The notes beneath the pieces were generated by a model. That model saw only the letters and a program-made list of their open reading frames with translations, did not search any database and had not been told where the DNA came from. A DNA stretch of 15,018 nucleotides from Eubacteriales bacterium (GTDB taxonomy: Bacteria > Bacillota > Clostridia > Oscillospirales > CAG-382), in the NCBI GenBank assembly GCA_028701715.1, contig JAQVQF010000029.1, positions 1 through 15,018 on the forward strand. Reading direction: 5' to 3'. Each line of letters begins with the position of its first letter. Positions within the stretch are counted from its first letter, which is position 1. Position numbers and translations under genes: made by a program. This document shows, piece by piece, positions 12,077 through 15,018 of the stretch.

Positions 12077-14629
12077 TTAAGGAGAATTTATATTTGAATT
12101 TTTTAAATGGAATTCACCGTTTTCATCGAGATATGCAACATAATATGTCTTTTCTTCATCACTTTGCTGCCTCGCATATTCTTCCGCAGTTATATCTGAA
12201 GCACTAAAAACATATACCGAATATAAATTACCATTATAAATTCCTCTGAATATTATATCGAGATCTTCTATATGAAGTACAAAGATTATATTGGTTATAT
12301 TTTTTTCTTCAGCATATTTAATAAAAGCCGGATAAACACGTACATATGATTGGATTAATTTTGATTCAAGAACTACTGATAGCTTTCCATTAGAATATGA
12401 AAACACACTTATATTATAACCATATTCAAGATCATTTTGATAATAATCTAATGTATAATAATCGGCCCCACCATATATATATATTCCGCCGGACACCCTA
12501 TTTATCCAGACACGATATACATTATCACCCAATCCATCTATTAATACTATTGCCGATTGATTTATAAACACGCCTAATTCTTCAATATATTCTTGCAATT
12601 GTCTAATTGCTTCTTCTTTATCTTGGTTTATCTTGTCTTCTTCAGAACCGCTATATATTATATACATTGGATCGGTGTGTGCCCAATTATTACCTTTTAA
12701 AACATTGCTCCATTGAATCCTGCTTCCTTCATACTTAATATATTGCATTGAAATACAATCATTGAAAGCATTATCGCCTATAAAAGTAATACTATATGGT
12801 ATAATAATTGAAGTAAGGGATTCACAATGATAAAATGTTCCTTCATTTATTATAGTTACTCCATTAGGTATATTAATGCATTGAATCTTTGTATATTGAA
12901 AAGCATATGCCCCAATATCTAATACACTGTCCGGGATTTCAATACTTAATATGTTACTACCCGCAAATGCTCGTACTCCAATCGATTTTATTGTATCAGG
13001 TATTTCTATACTATTTAAATATGCATCATTTGCAAACACACACTCGCCTATTGCTGTAACTATATCTCCTTCTGGACTGGTTTTTGGTATAGATAAAGTT
13101 GTAATGCATTCAGGATTATATAATCCTGAAACATAACATGTACCGTCTCCATTGCTCGTAAATTGTATCACGACTTCTTCAAACACAGGATCTTCATCTA
13201 TTTCTTCTATCGGCCATTTTATATAAGGAGTGCTGCCTGAATCTGAACAATAGAGTTCAGCAATCCTGTTCTTACACCAATCTACCTCAATATTTAATTT
13301 ATTCCACTTACTTTCTGTTCCCTTATAATGAACAATGAACACCTCTTGTTCGTTGGTATAAGAAAACGCATTATTTTTAATTGCTGTTATTGAAATAGGA
13401 AGAACCAAACCTGACAGCCTGACCTGCTCGTATGCGTATTCCTCAATAGCTTCAACGCCGGAGGGGATTTCCAAAACACCGGAAGAATTATGGTAGGCAT
13501 TAGAGAAAGCATAGCTGCCTATTACCGCAACCCTTGGAAGTTCAACAATTCCGGTGAGAGGGCATGACATAAATAACCCATCCGGGATACGAGTGATATT
13601 AGCGCGAAGATATACGTTTGAAAGTGATTCACAATCTTTAAAAGCATAACGTCCGATATATTTTACCGACGAGGGTATTGTTACATTATCAAGTTGCTTG
13701 CATCCTGAAAAAGTGTAATCACCTATGCTGTAAACACTGCTGGGAATAATAATAGTTTTAAGTTTAATCGCTTGATAAAAAGTATGACTGCCTATGGTTT
13801 TAACAGTATCGGGGATAATGACTTTTTCAAGAATTTTATTATCTTTGAAAACATCGTTATATATTGCAACAACCGTTGCGCCATAAGGGGATTTATTGGG
13901 TATTGTCAATTCTTTGATATTAGATTTATTATTAAAAGCAGTAATTGCACAGGTGTCTTTTCCGACTACAGTGTATGTAATACCCAAATTATCTGTGTGT
14001 ACAGTGGGAATTTCCCCAGAAGTTTCCTCAGATGTTTCTTCGGCTTGTGATGATTCAACGTAAGACGATTCCTCTGACGATTCCTCTGACGATTCCTCTG
14101 ACGATTCCTCTGACGATTCCTCTGACGATTCCTCTGACGATTCCTCTGACGATTCCTCTGACGATTCTTCTGACGCTTCTTCTGAAGCTTCGTCAGATAT
14201 TTCCTCAAACGACTCTTCAAATGATTCTTCGGATGATTCCTCGGACGATTCCTCCGACGACGATTCATATGACATTTCATTTGAAGCCTCATATGACAAT
14301 TCGGAGCTTTCTTTGTTTGACACATCCGACAGCACGGAAGAATCGTCGGGATGCAGACCGCCGCTGACCGTTTCCGAGGTCGACGGAGTTATGCCGTTTC
14401 CTCCGGCGGTCAGAATTATGCCGATAATTGCCGCCGCAAGGATTGTGAATGTAAGGCAGGCGGCGACAACCGTCCATTTGCCGAACCTCGCAGAGTCGCT
14501 CCCTCGGTCATCTTTTTTACAGATATCCAGCATATCCGCGGCGGAGGGGCGTTTTGCCTTTACAACCGCCGACGATATGGCTTCGGTTATTTTTATTTCA
14601 AATTCATGCTCAAATTCATGCTCATTCAT
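12077..14629 (-). CDS. Single-pass membrane protein with SEES stalk and LRR_5 repeats, putative anti-sigma/sensor
   Basis: An 850-residue protein from the ATG at 14629. Order: cytoplasmic N-terminus 1-50 (acidic MNEHEFEHEFEIK, RPSAAD at 27-32), membrane helix about 51-76, a Ser/Glu stalk about 100-205 with long (SEES)n runs, then BspA-like leucine-rich repeats (LRR_5). Repeat cores such as IIPDTVKTIGSHTF, IPSSVYSIGDYTF and IPDSVLDIGAYAF recur every 22-24 residues. Two repeat blocks (about 220-460 and 487-660) share the same start (GDGTCYVSGLYN-like) and end (YKGTESKWN-like), so the ectodomain is itself duplicated. About 190 C-terminal residues are unassigned. It overlaps the upstream sigma gene by eight bases (ATGAATGA). 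There is no HxxxCxxC motif and no wall-anchor tail, so anchoring is by the N-terminal helix. A sensor anti-sigma role is inferred from pairing; adhesion is the alternative. Confidence 0.75.
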   Translation of the reverse strand: MNEHEFEHEFEIKITEAISSAVVKAKRPSAADMLDICKKDDRGSDSARFGKWTVVAACLTFTILAAAIIGIILTAGGNGITPSTSETVSGGLHPDDSSVLSDVSNKESSELSYEASNEMSYESSSEESSEESSEESFEESFEEISDEASEEASEESSEESSEESSEESSEESSEESSEESSEESSEESSYVESSQAEETSEETSGEIPTVHTDNLGITYTVVGKDTCAITAFNNKSNIKELTIPNKSPYGATVVAIYNDVFKDNKILEKVIIPDTVKTIGSHTFYQAIKLKTIIIPSSVYSIGDYTFSGCKQLDNVTIPSSVKYIGRYAFKDCESLSNVYLRANITRIPDGLFMSCPLTGIVELPRVAVIGSYAFSNAYHNSSGVLEIPSGVEAIEEYAYEQVRLSGLVLPISITAIKNNAFSYTNEQEVFIVHYKGTESKWNKLNIEVDWCKNRIAELYCSDSGSTPYIKWPIEEIDEDPVFEEVVIQFTSNGDGTCYVSGLYNPECITTLSIPKTSPEGDIVTAIGECVFANDAYLNSIEIPDTIKSIGVRAFAGSNILSIEIPDSVLDIGAYAFQYTKIQCINIPNGVTIINEGTFYHCESLTSIIIPYSITFIGDNAFNDCISMQYIKYEGSRIQWSNVLKGNNWAHTDPMYIIYSGSEEDKINQDKEEAIRQLQEYIEELGVFINQSAIVLIDGLGDNVYRVWINRVSGGIYIYGGADYYTLDYYQNDLEYGYNISVFSYSNGKLSVVLESKLIQSYVRVYPAFIKYAEEKNITNIIFVLHIEDLDIIFRGIYNGNLYSVYVFSASDITAEEYARQQSDEEKTYYVAYLDENGEFHLKNSNINSP
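14064..14171 (-). repeat. Nine-copy 12-bp tandem repeat coding for (SEES)n
   Basis: Unit GACGATTCCTCT (plus-strand reading): eight exact consecutive copies (14064-14159) and a ninth with one change (14160-14171), with more diverged copies to about 14260. Each unit is four codons, reading Ser-Glu-Glu-Ser on the minus strand, so copy number can vary without a frameshift. The exactness at DNA level points to recent slippage or recombination. Confidence 0.95.
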
Positions 14630-15018
14630 GATACACACCGTCCTTAATGAGCGTCGCCTTCAGCTTCTTCAAGGCGGACTGATACCGCCATTCCGCGGCG
14701 GTCACGGTTATGCCGACAAGATCCGCCGCTTCTCTCAGCGTATATTCGCCGTACAGATGAAGCGTCACTATCTGGCGCTCCTTTGCCGTAAGCCTCTTCA
14801 GCACATAATCAAGATAATCCGCGTTTGCGATCTTATCCTCGTGCCCTTTATCCTTCGGCTCATAATCCACGATAACGACTCTGCCCTGCTTTTCGCCGTA
14901 ATTCAAAGCGGTGTTTTTTGTTATCTGTATTATCCAGGCGAGACCGTTTGTGCCCGGGCGGTATTTGCCGATACTGCGGAATATTTTTATGTACGAATCC
15001 TGAACGATATCCTCCGCG
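14622..15018 (-). CDS. ECF-type RNA polymerase sigma factor, partial (5' end beyond window)
   Basis: 131 codons are visible, reading from the window edge: AEDIVQDSYIKIFRSIGKY, then PGTNGLAWIIQITKNTALNY and region 4 with LTAKERQIVTLHLYGEYTLREAADLVG and AEWRYQSALKKLK. Region 2.1 and the start lie to the right of the window; a TTG at 14906 is an internal codon, not the start. It aligns without gaps to the sigma factor at 11162-11698 at about 62% identity and ends in a comparable KDGVYHE. Its TGA overlaps the ATG of the LRR membrane protein by eight bases. It is intact as far as seen. Confidence 0.9.
   Translation of the reverse strand, partial: AEDIVQDSYIKIFRSIGKYRPGTNGLAWIIQITKNTALNYGEKQGRVVIVDYEPKDKGHEDKIANADYLDYVLKRLTAKERQIVTLHLYGEYTLREAADLVGITVTAAEWRYQSALKKLKATLIKDGVYHE

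Noticed and set aside
14064..14260. CRISPR-like repeat array
   Set aside because: The 12-bp units are contiguous without spacers and are in frame within a coding sequence.
14032..14367. 111-codon frame on the plus strand with (TIPL)n repeats
   Set aside because: It is the complement of the SEES-coding 12-bp repeat; the minus-strand frame has the coupled start, the membrane helix and the terminator.

Overview
The window looks like chromosomal DNA of a low-to-mid GC Gram-positive anaerobe, most likely an uncultivated gut-type Clostridia (Oscillospirales/Ruminococcaceae-like). The pointers are strong AGGAGG-type ribosome sites, sigma-A promoters close to consensus, a DUF6062 gene, the rimI-tsaD gene order, surface proteins with Ser/Glu-rich stalks and TPETGD-type C-terminal tails, and a CCTTCCCCC/GGGGGAAGG intergenic repeat of a kind I associate with gut Clostridia. 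This placement is inference from style; there is no rRNA or marker that fixes the taxon.

Layout. Bases 1-175 hold a mosaic of degenerate intergenic repeats. Bases 236-2073 are a plus-strand operon: an AbrB-type regulator, an ABC ATPase and an ABC-2 permease, ending in a clear terminator. Next come an OGG1-like 8-oxoguanine glycosylase on the minus strand and, divergent from it, a DUF6062 gene. The convergent gap 3638-3884 has no gene. It carries five exact DnaA boxes (TTWTNCACA) plus one near match, arranged as two copies of a three-box module, with three 10-bp-phased AAGCAT repeats between them.

From 3885 to the end every gene is on the minus strand. A four-gene operon runs dCMP deaminase, lipoprotein, rimI, tsaD from a good sigma-A promoter at 6593-6621. 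Upstream of it lie two monocistronic genes for secreted, probably wall-anchored proteins (6680-7996 and 8168-8956), each with its own near-perfect sigma-A promoter and terminator.

The last 5.8 kb holds two paralogous two-gene modules. Each is an ECF-type sigma factor followed, with an identical ATGAATGA stop/start overlap, by a single-pass membrane protein. That protein has a short cytoplasmic N-terminus with a shared (K/R)PSAA motif, one membrane helix, a (SEES)n-type stalk and a BspA-like repeat ectodomain (DUF285-type repeats in one, LRR_5-type repeats in the other). By analogy with RsgI-type systems, I read these as candidate signal-transduction pairs in which a surface-sensing membrane anti-sigma factor holds an ECF sigma factor. 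In both genes the cytoplasmic and membrane part has host-like base composition while the ectodomain is strikingly AT-rich, as if different ectodomains had been joined to a common signalling base. The second sigma gene is cut by the window edge.

The two most interesting items are the DnaA-box cluster immediately downstream of tsaD and the duplicated ECF sigma/surface-repeat modules.
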